Part shown: in pieces, positions 1 through 8,110 of the stretch
Layout: every line of letters begins with the position of its first letter
Numbering within the stretch: the first letter of the stretch is position 1
Assembly: GCA_037178675.1 (NCBI GenBank)
Contig: JAYMGJ010000699.1
Coordinates: 1 to 12,603 of the forward strand
DNA: 12,603 nt
From: Scleroderma bovista
Lineage: Eukaryota; Basidiomycota; Agaricomycetes; Boletales; Sclerodermataceae
Direction: 5' to 3'
Notes under the pieces: generated by a model
Told to the model about the DNA's origin: nothing
Databases searched by the model: none
Seen by the model: only the letters and a program-made list of their open reading frames with translations
Program-made: the position numbers and the translations under genes

Positions 1-30
1 TGAGGCCTTCTTCTGCCGAGTTGATCGAGT

Positions 31-2388
31 TCATGCGACCTTCTTTCCCTGAGATTGTTGGGGGATCTTAGCCCGATGCTCCTCCTCCTCCACACACGCT
101 AAGATATGCTTCGATTGTAAGACGGTCACCGTATTCTTCCCTTGCATCTCACATAAGACCACTTCAGACAAATCTTGAGCCACAGCCTTATCATTTTGGG
201 GCCAATCATTCCCCTTCAGGTGGCGGGCGAAACACTCGATGGCATAGTGGTGATCCTGTAGCTTTGCCTGGTCCTGTTGATAACGGTATGCTGGTAAAGT
301 GTTGATAACATCTTTAATGATGTCACCCTGGGTAACCACGAGCACCTCAACAGTCATTAGAGACTGCCAGTCCACTGGGTTGGGCTGCCAGTGGTGAGTG
401 CAGAAGAGATCTGCCAGATCCTTTAGCAACAAGTATAATGGGCGACAATCGGGGAAGAGGGGGGGCTGCACATGCGGATCGTTGGAAAAGTCATTGCGGG
501 ACCCAGGGAATTTGAGTACGGTCAGCAATAGAAGCACACTCCGTTTCATCTCTCCTCCTAACTCAAAAGCTTCCTGGACAAACTTGCTGCGACCATCCTT
601 AGAAAGGGATGACCGTGAGAACATAACAGCGGTCCAGAGTAACACCCAGAATGATGACTCCAGGTCATCCTGGTATGTATGCACTGCATCTGCATCTTCG
701 ACGAGGTTGGCAGACATGAATTGCCAGGTCCCCTGTCTGTTGATCAGAAAGTAAACATGAAGAAAAGGAGTCACATACCGTGCGTGTAATTCGACAACGG
801 CTTTTTGTGCGGGTATGTTTCACAAAATCCCAGTCGATTAAGAATCCATGGCCACCAACAATGACGATGTTACCGGGGCTAAGGTCCCGGTGAAGGATAC
901 CCGCCATGATTGCTGCTTGATGTGCTAGGGAAACAGGTCAAATAACATACCATCATATGAATGGATACAACTCACCGATAAGAGCATCATGAATTGCTTG
1001 GACCAGTTCCTTAGAGGAAGCAAATGTTGTTAATGGTGCTCCAACAAGGTCTAGGACAAGGCGAAAGTGGATGTGAGGGGTAATCTCCAGTCCCTTTTGA
1101 CAAGCCCAATGACACCGAGAGTATTTTTGCATCTGCGTCTTTTGATGAGGCGAGCACTCCACGTCACCGCTCGCGAGACAATGCGGAACATTGGGAACAT
1201 GGCTTGCAGCGAGTTCAGCATAGATGTGACCTTCTGGGATGATATCATCCCCGTTGAGACGCCATGAGTCTTTGAGGAAGACAACACAGTTCCTTTTTGG
1301 GTCATATGCAGGGCAGGCGCGTGTTGCATGGCCAAAGGGAGTAGTAGAATAAACGTCGGGGCGGGCAAAAATGACCGTAAATGGAAGGCCATCTGTGGTT
1401 CCTGGGACAGTTGTTTTGAACATGTCCGTGTCCTCTGGCAAGTCCAGTTTCGACCTGGCAAGTTGGGCTTCAGCTGTAGAAGCGGGAGAGATCGTAGTGT
1501 CGATGCCATGTAGTCCAGGGGGAGCCTGCAAATATCGAGAAAAGAATCTGACGAGAGCTGAGTTGATGTTGTAGAAGATAGGTTCCATAACGATAGCTCC
1601 ATCTCTTTCCCACCGGATGATGCGAGCGTGGTCATGATTAACGTATACAGAGTAACAATGGGTACAAAATTGTGAGGCGAGCTGTGATGTTGCATAAGCC
1701 CCGATTTGACCTAAGGTGTTGGTCTTGTTGGGGGTTGCAACAATGAAGGCTGAGTCACGGCGAGAGGTAGTGGTGGTGGGGATCCCGAAGGGGTCGTCCC
1801 AAGTATATCGTTTGACCTCGATGTGCACATCGATCAATGAGGAATCGCAGCTTGCGGGAACCTTGTCACCGAGCGACTGATGGTAAACAGATATGTCAGG
1901 CTTGGTTTCGAACGGATATCCATTGACCTTGTCTCCAAGACAGTGACTGTCCACAAAATGGAGCTGTGGGGCAAATGGACTGATGGACTCGATCTTATGT
2001 GGAAAAGATAAGTGCTGGGGCAGCAGTTGATACAGTCACTCACAAAGGGATCATACATCTTCAACTTGTCTGGGGCATCAAGGGTCGTTTGGAAACATCC
2101 CTTCTGGAAGGTCCGAGGTCACGAGTAACCGGGAATACAGGAGATGGGGAGGAAATTGTCAAGGAATTGCTGTGTAGGCATTGGCCCAACGATAGAATCT
2201 ACTAGGTCGTCTCCAATGGAAGTCAATAGGGGGTGACAAAAACGGGTGTATGTGGAGAAGAGCCTCTCAACGGGGTTCCTCGGTTTGAAGGGAGTACTCG
2301 CCCTGGCTGGGTCGCTAGTTGTTGGCATCCCCTCATGAAGGGAGCGGACCTGTGGGCCACTATGACACTGAGAGCCAGCCTGGTTCAT
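31..2388 (-). CDS. FunK1-type fungal protein kinase, four exons, one in-frame TGA
   Basis: Exons on the minus strand are 2388-2044, 1993-976, 924-779 and 732-31. Introns of 50, 51 and 46 nt begin GTGAGT, GTGAGT and GTATGT, end in AG, and phases agree (0, 1, 0), giving 737 codons with the stop at 31-33. The ATG at 2388 is the first after an in-frame TAG upstream. Family motifs in order: GPMPTQQFLDNFLP near residues 70-85, MYDPF-IES across intron 1, KPDISVY at 146-152, LKDSWR at 355-360 (presumed ATP-binding Lys356), HRDLSPGN at 466-473 (Asp468, Asn473), DWD at 485-487 in the DFG position, and RT-GTWQFMS across intron 3. The product should be a Ser/Thr-type kinase of the mushroom-expanded FunK1 family; substrate unknown. 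Codon 90 is TGA (2119-2121), so the gene may be a recent pseudogene. A weak 69-nt intron (2138-2070, donor GTATTC) would remove it in frame. Confidence 0.87.
925..975 (-). other. FunK1 intron 2, just before the catalytic loop
   Basis: This 51-nt intron runs from GTGAGT at 975 to CCCTAG at 925 (minus strand). Removing it joins DALI to AHQAA and leads straight into GILHRD, the pattern expected in FunK1 kinases. Without splicing the frame ends at 953. It is the best supported kinase intron because both flanks are family-conserved. Confidence 0.88.
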
Positions 2389-2713
2389 GTTGTCGCCAAT
2401 TCTTGACTGTGGATGGCCAGGATGAGGGGAGTGTACAGCCTATTGCAGTGGCGTGGATCCAAAAATGTGCAAAGACAGCAAAGATGCTCTCATGATATGT
2501 CGGGGTTTTTGAGAGCTATTTACAAACTGAGCGTTATTAGTCCAACGTTGTCATCCATTTACGAAACGCTGCACTGAAGCCTTGCACCCGTCCGCTGCTG
2601 CAACTGCCAAATGAAGTTCCATATGTGTACCATGATGTACAGGGAAATAAAAAGTGAGGTCGAAGGACTTACAGGTGAACATAGTAGTGATATGACCCTT
2701 AATTACTTGAGTA

Positions 2714-2742
2714 TAGCCTAGACTGTGTTTATTACTAGGCTA
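2714..2742. repeat. 8-bp inverted repeat (TAGCCTAG / CTAGGCTA)
   Basis: TAGCCTAG at 2714-2721 is the exact reverse complement of CTAGGCTA at 2735-2742, with a 13-nt loop. About 16 bp downstream lies a second short palindrome. No T-tract follows, and no gene end is nearby, so a terminator role is not supported. Confidence 0.6.
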
Positions 2743-2758
2743 ATGGATCAGTCAAGCT

Positions 2759-2772
2759 ACCGATGGATCGGT
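2759..2772. repeat. Short palindrome ACCGAT-GG-ATCGGT
   Basis: A perfect 6-bp inverted repeat around a 2-nt centre. It could be a binding site for a dimeric protein or simply chance. No adjacent gene start gives it a role. Confidence 0.5.
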
Positions 2773-3159
2773 GGCATAATAGTTGGGACTCTGCCTCTGC
2801 CATATGTCTGATTAGGGATGGACATGTGCCCTCCTCACATGTGTAACAACAATGGTGTCAGGTATGTCGCCGTGTTTATCTGGTACAGGGGGGCGATATA
2901 CTCTCCGACCTGCTCCCGTCATTTCATCAGGTAGGTGAGTTGGTAGACCTATACTTCTACCACTAACTGCTAAATGCACACCCTGGCCACTGGTCGACAC
3001 GAACTATAAGTCTACTGTGGTATGTAGATTCAGGACAGGGGTGAGTAGACTGGGTACTGAGTACTGAGGGACGATGCCGCCTGCTCGTTGTAAGGCGACT
3101 TCCCATTTGGGTATGGTTGCAGGCAGTGTGGGTGAGTGTGTAGATGACTGGTTATGTGA

Positions 3160-3500
3160 CAAAAAGAGAAAAAACTTATATGCAAGGGGGGTGGAGCCGC
3201 ACTGTGCAAGTGCGTGCGTGCAGCTGTGCTGTATGAGGGGCAGGTGTGCATGCAGAGCTTGGGATGGATAGTTGGTAAGGAAAACAATAAAAGAAAACAT
3301 ACCAGAGCAAGGTTTCACATGTCGTCGCTAAGAACAGTCGACTAAAAATTTGTGGTTGCCAAGAAGAAGGATGGTGGCAGCGAGCGGGTGCGTGAGGTAA
3401 GTGCATGCGTACATGCTGCTGGGTTGCATGGTGTGCATGCAGAGGGCTTGTAACAATAGACAATAAACCAAATGCAAAAAAGAAAACATACAAGTGTGGG
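3160..3500. repeat. Degenerate direct repeat, about 188-bp offset
   Basis: Two diverged copies share anchor blocks in the same order. GGTGTGCATGCAGAG occurs at 3243-3257 and 3430-3444, and AAAAGAAAACATAC at 3289-3302 and 3478-3491, giving offsets of 187 and 189 bp. Between the anchors both copies are rich in GTGCGTGC or GCATGC runs followed by A-rich DNA. Long overlapping frames on the minus strand here reflect this composition. The origin is unknown; an eroded transposon or a tandem duplication are both possible. Confidence 0.6.
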
Positions 3501-4657
3501 GGCAACCGCGCTGTGCGGGTTTAGGCCGACATCACCCATACTAATCAGAGCCTGTGCCCAGCACGCAGATGGAGGGAGGTAGATGAGGGAGGCGGTCCGG
3601 TAGACTTTTCGAAGTCGTCTCAACTTGTCAGTGGGCCGGGTAGTCCGCTATGTTTTTTAAAACTCCGTTAGGTCTCAACTGCCCTACAAGTAGAAGCCTA
3701 CTGCCTTTGTATGTAGCACGTTGTCCTCGGTGATCGCAGTGGTAAGACCTTAGCTATGGTCAGCCCTATCATAGGAGTCAGCCGAGTCCTAAGCCAACTT
3801 ATCTGCCCCTTCCGTGATGTCATACTTCATTTCCGTACTTTGGGTACAGCCAAACATGCCGGACACTAATACATCAGAATGACGCAAAGGACTCCCTTGC
3901 CCTGATCCAGGACGGGACACTGGCCCCTGCATCCCACCATAGTAGCGGTCGTGGCATCTATTGACGCCAAATTCAACTATGATCTCGCCTTTGAGTTCTC
4001 ATTCATGAGAAACAACTGTGGCCTGCATTGAATATTGAGTGCACAGAGTGGTAGTTAGTGTGGTGAGCGATGGTTTGTGGGTGAAGATCCCGTCTCGCAA
4101 TCGCTTAAGATCTTTGTGCATTTGCAGTCTCACTGATTTGATCCAGGGACATTGAGACTCAGACGTACGTATATTCTTGTCCTGCCTTCCAGCAAGGAGA
4201 CAGGGAGACGATCAAGGTGACCTGATACGATGCTATCTAAGGAGGATATTGTCCAGATAAAAGCATCCTCCGTTGTGGGATGCTGATCCACATCGCCAAT
4301 GCCGTCCTCTACCATATACAAATGTCAATGAATCAATCAGATTATCAGAAGGTCAATGCGAGTTGCTCAGTGCTGAAACAAGAAACATACCCCTGTCAAC
4401 AAATGTGAGTGAGCTGGACAACATCCGATAGGGAGGGTCAATGACACTTGCTTGCTAACAGGCGACCTGGCCAGCCGCGGGCACAAGGCTGTCGTCACAT
4501 GATCGTAGTGGTCATGTTTGTAGTCGGCTGAGTCCGAAGTTATTGACTGTTTGGCAGAGCTAGTTCACCGTCGTTCATACCACTCAGTCAAGCCTCTGAA
4601 CCATGGATATCCGGTGAGTGGTTGCCTTTGGAACTGGTAAGTTGGCACTTCGCCAAT

Positions 4658-4849
4658 CTTGACGCATGTGCTGACTCTCTGCAGCCAGCTCGGGTCTTGC
4701 CTTCAACCGTCTTGAACCTTCGCAACTTCGAAGTGGATTCACTGTACTGATGCCTACTTTGATGGATGCCCTTGATGGCAGCATAGGTAAGTTTTTACCT
4801 CGTTATTGCTGATCTTGATGCATATACTGACCCACTGCGGCTAACTTAG
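4658..4849 (+). repeat. Duplicated intron-like 36-bp block (4658-4693 and 4814-4849)
   Basis: Both copies start CTTGA(C/T)GCAT and continue with (G/A)CTGAC and CTGC(A/G)GC. They differ at ten positions, nine of them transitions. Each block lies in a segment that begins with GTAAGT, and the similarity runs past the first predicted acceptor. So the copies could be duplicated introns or a short diverged repeat that happens to contain splice-like motifs. Confidence 0.6.
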
Positions 4850-5055
4850 TTTCATTGAAACTCCCTGTCCGTTTTCTGCTGTACCACCACCCTCATTATC
4901 TTTTCGATTGTCCCGGACACACATCATTCGCCTGGTACCTATTTCCCGCATTCTTGACTGTTCCAGCTTCAACTAATGCTCAACGGGGCCTCAACCGTGT
5001 TCCACGACACCAGCCATCCATTTCCCCGATGTGGATCAATCTCGATGGCTATTAG
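4685..5055 (+). CDS. Possible fragment of a spliced plus-strand gene, unknown function
   Basis: A candidate exon at 4685-4786 is preceded by an intron-like segment (4637-4684, GTAAGT ... GCTGAC ... CTGCAG, 48 nt) and followed by another (4787-4849, GTAAGT ... ACTGAC ... TTAG, 63 nt). The phase carries on into 4850-5055, which ends at TAG 5053-5055, giving about 102 codons. The first exon would encode a stretch containing GLAFNRLEPSQLRSGF. I do not recognise the protein. No start exon is visible, because a TGA lies close upstream in the required frame (4616-4618). The two introns resemble each other, so part of the signal could be a duplicated non-coding repeat. It may be a gene remnant or a chance pattern. 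Confidence 0.25.
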
Positions 5056-5251
5056 ACAACAGATATGGAATGATAGGGTGAGCAGAGCAGTATTAATAAC
5101 GTGCAGTCGAGGTAACCTGATTGGGATGCATGGACACCGTTACCATCCAATACAAGCTACGCACGGGGGATTATATGGGGAAAAATGGGAGGCGAAATGA
5201 AATGAGAGAACCACAGGGTTGTGGGTGCGGTTGTAGGGTGAACATAGCGGT
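5056..5251. other. Short stretch with no supportable feature
   Basis: No gene, repeat or clear signal was found. It joins the weak gene candidate on the left to the duplicated target sequence of the LTR element on the right. Weak similarity to 6690-6703 begins near 5234. Confidence 0.5.
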
Positions 5252-5281
5252 GTGATGATCTCGATTAGCAGTGATCCTAAC
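5252..5281. repeat. Left half of a duplicated target sequence, split by the LTR
   Basis: This 30-bp block matches 6704-6733 with three mismatches, all transitions. Its right-hand partner, 6567-6612, matches 6734-6779 with five mismatches, again all transitions. The two halves are contiguous in the 6704-6779 copy, so the 1280-bp element was inserted into this copy. The last five bases, CTAAC at 5277-5281, are repeated beyond the element at 6562-6566. Confidence 0.8.
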
Positions 5282-5770
5282 TGTCAAGACCGGTTCTCCT
5301 CAACAATCTTACTAGGAGGTCCAGGGGTGCAGGGAACTAATGAGGAGGTAAGTCCTGGCACTAGTATGTGCTACTTAGTGCAGAGAGTCAAGTCCGGGTC
5401 ATACGGACGAAGTCCGGGCGCTGGAGGAGCACTGGAAGTAAGTCCGGGTTTTGCGGAGTTAGTCCGGACCGCAGGAAAGTGGACCGGAGTAAAGCGCAGT
5501 TTGTCCGGACGAAGGACATCCCAGAGGTGGGATAAGTCCTGAGAGGTCTAGCATCGAGTCTGGGACAGAGGTGGCTTTTGCCCTCGTGCAAGTAGGAGAC
5601 TTGCTAGGATTGGACATAGGACCAAGGGGACGAGATAGGACAGAGGCCGGAGTTGGCCGGAGTTCAGGAGAACAAGATGGGATTAGGAGAGCATGGTGGG
5701 TAGTACAGAGTGGGGAGTATCTTAGTCGAGATTTGATCTAAGGAAACTACTAGGCCGGAGTATAGTAGTT

Positions 5771-5777
5771 TATATAG
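5771..5777 (+). promoter_or_regulatory. TATA-like box of the LTR
   Basis: TATATAG at 5771-5777 lies 489 bp inside the element. With the AATAAA signals downstream it gives the promoter-before-poly(A) order of an LTR. Function is inferred from position only. Confidence 0.45.
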
Positions 5778-5859
5778 TAAATGAGAACTAGGGTGAGTAT
5801 ATACGGTGACAAGTAAACACCTTAGTTGGGACAAGGGACAGAGCAGAAACGGACAGGAA

Positions 5860-5884
5860 AATAAAGCAGGTACAGGAAAATAAA
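5860..5884 (+). terminator. Two AATAAA polyadenylation-like signals in the LTR
   Basis: AATAAA occurs at 5860-5865 and 5879-5884, in two similar A-rich units (CAGGAAAATAAA). They lie downstream of the TATA-like box and fit an R region or its end. Such motifs also arise by chance in A-rich DNA. Confidence 0.4.
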
Positions 5885-6022
5885 CTGGAGCGGGAGCAGA
5901 CACGGGGAACTAGAGATACAGGGACGACGGAGGAAAAGCAGGGACAAGGGAACTAGGTCGGAAGAGGACAGGTAAGGGTCAGAGGTGGACTTAACTAATG
6001 TTAAGTCCAGAGCGATGTCCAG

Positions 6023-6082
6023 GACCGGAGGAAGTGGGACCGGAGGAAGTGGGACCGGAGGAAGTGGGACCGGAGGAAGTGC
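6023..6082. repeat. 15-bp minisatellite, four tandem copies
   Basis: The unit GACCGGAGGAAGTGG repeats four times; only the last base of the fourth copy differs. It then decays into variants (ACCAGAGGAAGTGC, GCGGAGGGAGTGCACA) up to about 6150. The unit length is a multiple of three, so all frames stay open and give Gly-rich or Pro/Glu-rich readings with no sign of being real proteins. It lies in the right part of the LTR. Confidence 0.9.
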
Positions 6083-6566
6083 ACGACCAGAGGAAGTGCA
6101 AGAGCGGAGGGAGTGCACAAGCGGAGGGAGTGCACAGGTGGAGGAAGGGCAGAGTAGCCGGAGGAAGGTCCGGAGTTGGACATGGAAATGTCCTAAGCCT
6201 TTGGTGGACCTGACAGAGGAAGTGGAGCAGGAGCAGGAGCAGAACTGAGCCGGAGTTGGATGTACCAGCCGGAGTTGGGCTATGTCGCAGACAAGGCTAA
6301 GGGAGTAGCCGGACTGAAACCGGAGTAGCGACTAGTGGTAGGTGCAGGTCCGACACGGAGGAGTTAGACCGCGGATCTGTCTGTAGGGAGACAGGGGTTA
6401 GTCCTGAGGCGGAGATGGACGTAGTGACCGGAGTTGAGCTGGAGTGCAGCTATAGGGCTGGAGATGGCCGGACTAGATCCGGAGTTGCATCTATGCCTAA
6501 GGAGAGGTCAGGCGGGCCATGGTTAGACCGGAGTTGCGACTGGAAAAGTATGGATATGACACTAAC

Positions 6567-6612
6567 CTTGAATGGCAGGTGTGTATTTGCAGGCTGCAAG
6601 AGGAACCTTACA
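6567..6612. repeat. Right half of the duplicated target sequence
   Basis: This 46-bp block matches 6734-6779 with five mismatches, all transitions. With 5252-5281 it rebuilds the unit found uninterrupted downstream. Confidence 0.8.
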
Positions 6613-6703
6613 GGGCTGGGAGTGAGTGCGGTAGTAGGGTCGTCATCCTTACCTAGTCAAAGTAACATTAATTAACTAGGACTTCAATTGGTATGGTGAG
6701 CAA

Positions 6704-6779
6704 GTGATGATCTTGATTAGCGGTGATCCTAATCTTGAATGGCAGGTGTATATTTGCAGGCTATGAGAGGAACCTTGCA
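6704..6779. repeat. Uninterrupted copy of the LTR target sequence (paralogous empty site)
   Basis: These 76 bp are the contiguous version of 5252-5281 joined to 6567-6612. At the insertion point the sequence reads CTAAT followed directly by CTTGAATGG, where the filled copy has CTAAC, the element, then CTAAC and CTTGAATGG. This shows which bases belong to the element and confirms the 5-bp duplication. Confidence 0.8.
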
Positions 6780-7494
6780 TTGGAATGTGCCATGTCGTGA
6801 TGTTCTCTATCATCTGCTCGTTGATGTAGTTCAAACCTGTTGTATTTGCATGAGAGCTTAACAACTCTGTCAATTAGAAAGTCATGATTGGTGTAGAGTA
6901 GCATGATCGGAACCACCGAGGGCAGCTGTCCACATGCAAGCTGCTATCAGAATGATCTGGGGCAAGCAGTTGGTTTGTCCTTTGAGGTTACACCATGAGC
7001 TTCTGTTGAAAACTCAAGCCTTGTGAATTCCATTGTTGCAAATAAGAGCGTATATTTCATTATGGACTCTTTTCACACATGTGCCCTCCACACCATCTGG
7101 TCTCTATATTGCTGTCCACATTAGCTATCTTAATAGTAGACCAATACTAATACCGTCGGTCGGGAGTGCAAAGCAGAACATTCACAGATGACATATCTGG
7201 GGAAAAATAAATATTGCTTTATACTGTTTTTGTTGATACCCGATTGTATTGGCGAGAACAGCTGGCACCAAAGTGTGATGAGTGCAATATGCAACAATCA
7301 TTCATGGACAGTCAGCTGGTCACATCTAAGTTGGTTGGAATCTTGGAAGCCATGCAACAGTGCTGTCAACACTGGCAATGCCGGGAAGTGTTGCCTCGTC
7401 AAGATCATGCTGTGCTAAGAAGCTGATTGAGGGTTGGACGCCAGATACCCCTGGATTCTGGTCAGAAAGATGGTGGAGTCATAATATGGCTGTA
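6780..7494. other. Region without a recognised gene
   Basis: AT-richer DNA with no recognised gene. A plus-strand frame at 7214-7426 (70 codons, no ATG at its 5' end, Cys/Gln-rich with CDEC) is open but has no splice or family support, so it is noted rather than called. Confidence 0.45.
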
Positions 7495-8110
7495 TCAATA
7501 TGCTTCTGATGGTATAGTTATGCTTACCAGGGCAGCGATCCATCATATCGACCTCCTATAAAGGAGGAGTGCCTCCCAGGAATCAGTGTTGACACACTTC
7601 TGAGTGATAGTATAGCTATATTTACCAGAGCTGGGGGGGTAAGGTAGTAGGGGGTTGGCAGCATAGGTTGATCTCAAAATGAAGGACGAGCACCTGCTGG
7701 GGATCGATGATGGCCGTGTCAACGTGCTCAAGGTGGTGTTATAATTACACTTACGGGGGAAGGGGAGTGTTATGTGGTGGGTGGTTTTGGGATGGCGTTG
7801 GGTGGTTCTTGAAATGAAGGTGGGAATTGATGGCAGCCTTGTCGATGCGCTTCAGGGTGATAGTATAGGTATGCTTACCAGAACCGTGGGGGAGGGGGGG
7901 CTATGAGGAAGGGAGTTAGGGGTACCCGTCGGGAATCAATGTCAGCCACGTCGACATGCTTCTGGGTGATTGTAGGGAGCAGGGGTTGAGGGTCAAGGGT
8001 GACATGGGTTGACCTCAAAATGAAGGACGAGCTCCCGTCTGGAATCGAAATGAGGCAGTACCTGCTCGAAGTTGATGACGTTGACGTGCTTCGGGATAAT
8101 CATGGTGTGG
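7495..8110. repeat. Degenerate tandem repeat, about six units of 100-130 bp
   Basis: On the minus strand, units carry a GTAAG-like block followed by TATACTATCAC, then GAAGCA(T/C)GT(C/T)GAC, then GCC(A/G)TCAT(C/T)GATTCC. The GTAAG-like starts are at 7527, 7625, 7754 and 7878, spaced 98, 129 and 124 bp. Two more units near 7968 and 8093 keep the GAAGCA..GTCGAC part but not the donor-like part. The text CTCGTCCTTCATTTTGAG occurs at about 7680 and 8020. The middle block reads as a peptide-like K-H-V-D-x-A-x-I-D in several units. It may derive from a duplicated exon-intron unit, but no intact frame remains. Confidence 0.7.

Larger units (their letters stand above)
2389..4600. other. Gene-poor region upstream of the kinase gene
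   Basis: I see no recognisable gene here. Open frames are short, overlap on both strands and follow simple purine- or pyrimidine-rich composition. The region holds two palindromes near 2714-2772 and a degenerate direct repeat at 3160-3500. One donor-branch-acceptor-like series at about 4404-4460 (GTGAGT ... GCTAACAG) could be an upstream intron of the weak plus-strand candidate beginning at 4685. The kinase promoter must lie just above 2388, but no clear TATA or CCAAT element stands out. Confidence 0.5.
5282..6561. mobile_element. Probable solo LTR of an LTR retrotransposon, 1280 bp, CTAAC target duplication
   Basis: The element begins TGTCAAGACC and ends GGATATGACA, so it has TG...CA termini with a 5-bp inverted TGTCA/TGACA. 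It is flanked by CTAAC at 5277-5281 and 6562-6566. A 5-bp duplication with TG/CA ends is the classic product of an integrase. Inside is a TATA-like box (5771-5777) followed about 90-110 bp later by AATAAA (5860 and 5879), the order expected for U3-R-U5 read on the plus strand. No gag, protease, reverse transcriptase or integrase frame is present, so I read it as a solo LTR left by LTR-LTR recombination. Short open frames inside it are repeat-derived. The superfamily cannot be assigned. A non-autonomous element with similar ends is a less likely alternative. Confidence 0.75.

Noticed and set aside
398..754. Plus-strand open frame of 118 codons
   Set aside because: It lies opposite kinase exon 4, which has clear FunK1 motifs and phase support; it is an antisense shadow.
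2812..3000. Minus-strand open frame of 62 codons with protein-like composition
   Set aside because: It starts at a non-ATG codon, has no splice partner and no recognised motif; its length is within chance.
3004..3623. Several overlapping minus-strand frames rich in His, Pro and Ser
   Set aside because: They follow the CA-rich complement of a degenerate repeat and are open in more than one frame at once, a mark of composition and not of coding.
5822..6248. Open frames with Gly-Thr-Gly or Pro-Leu-Pro repeats
   Set aside because: They arise from the 15-bp minisatellite and purine bias inside the solo LTR; no retroelement domain is present.
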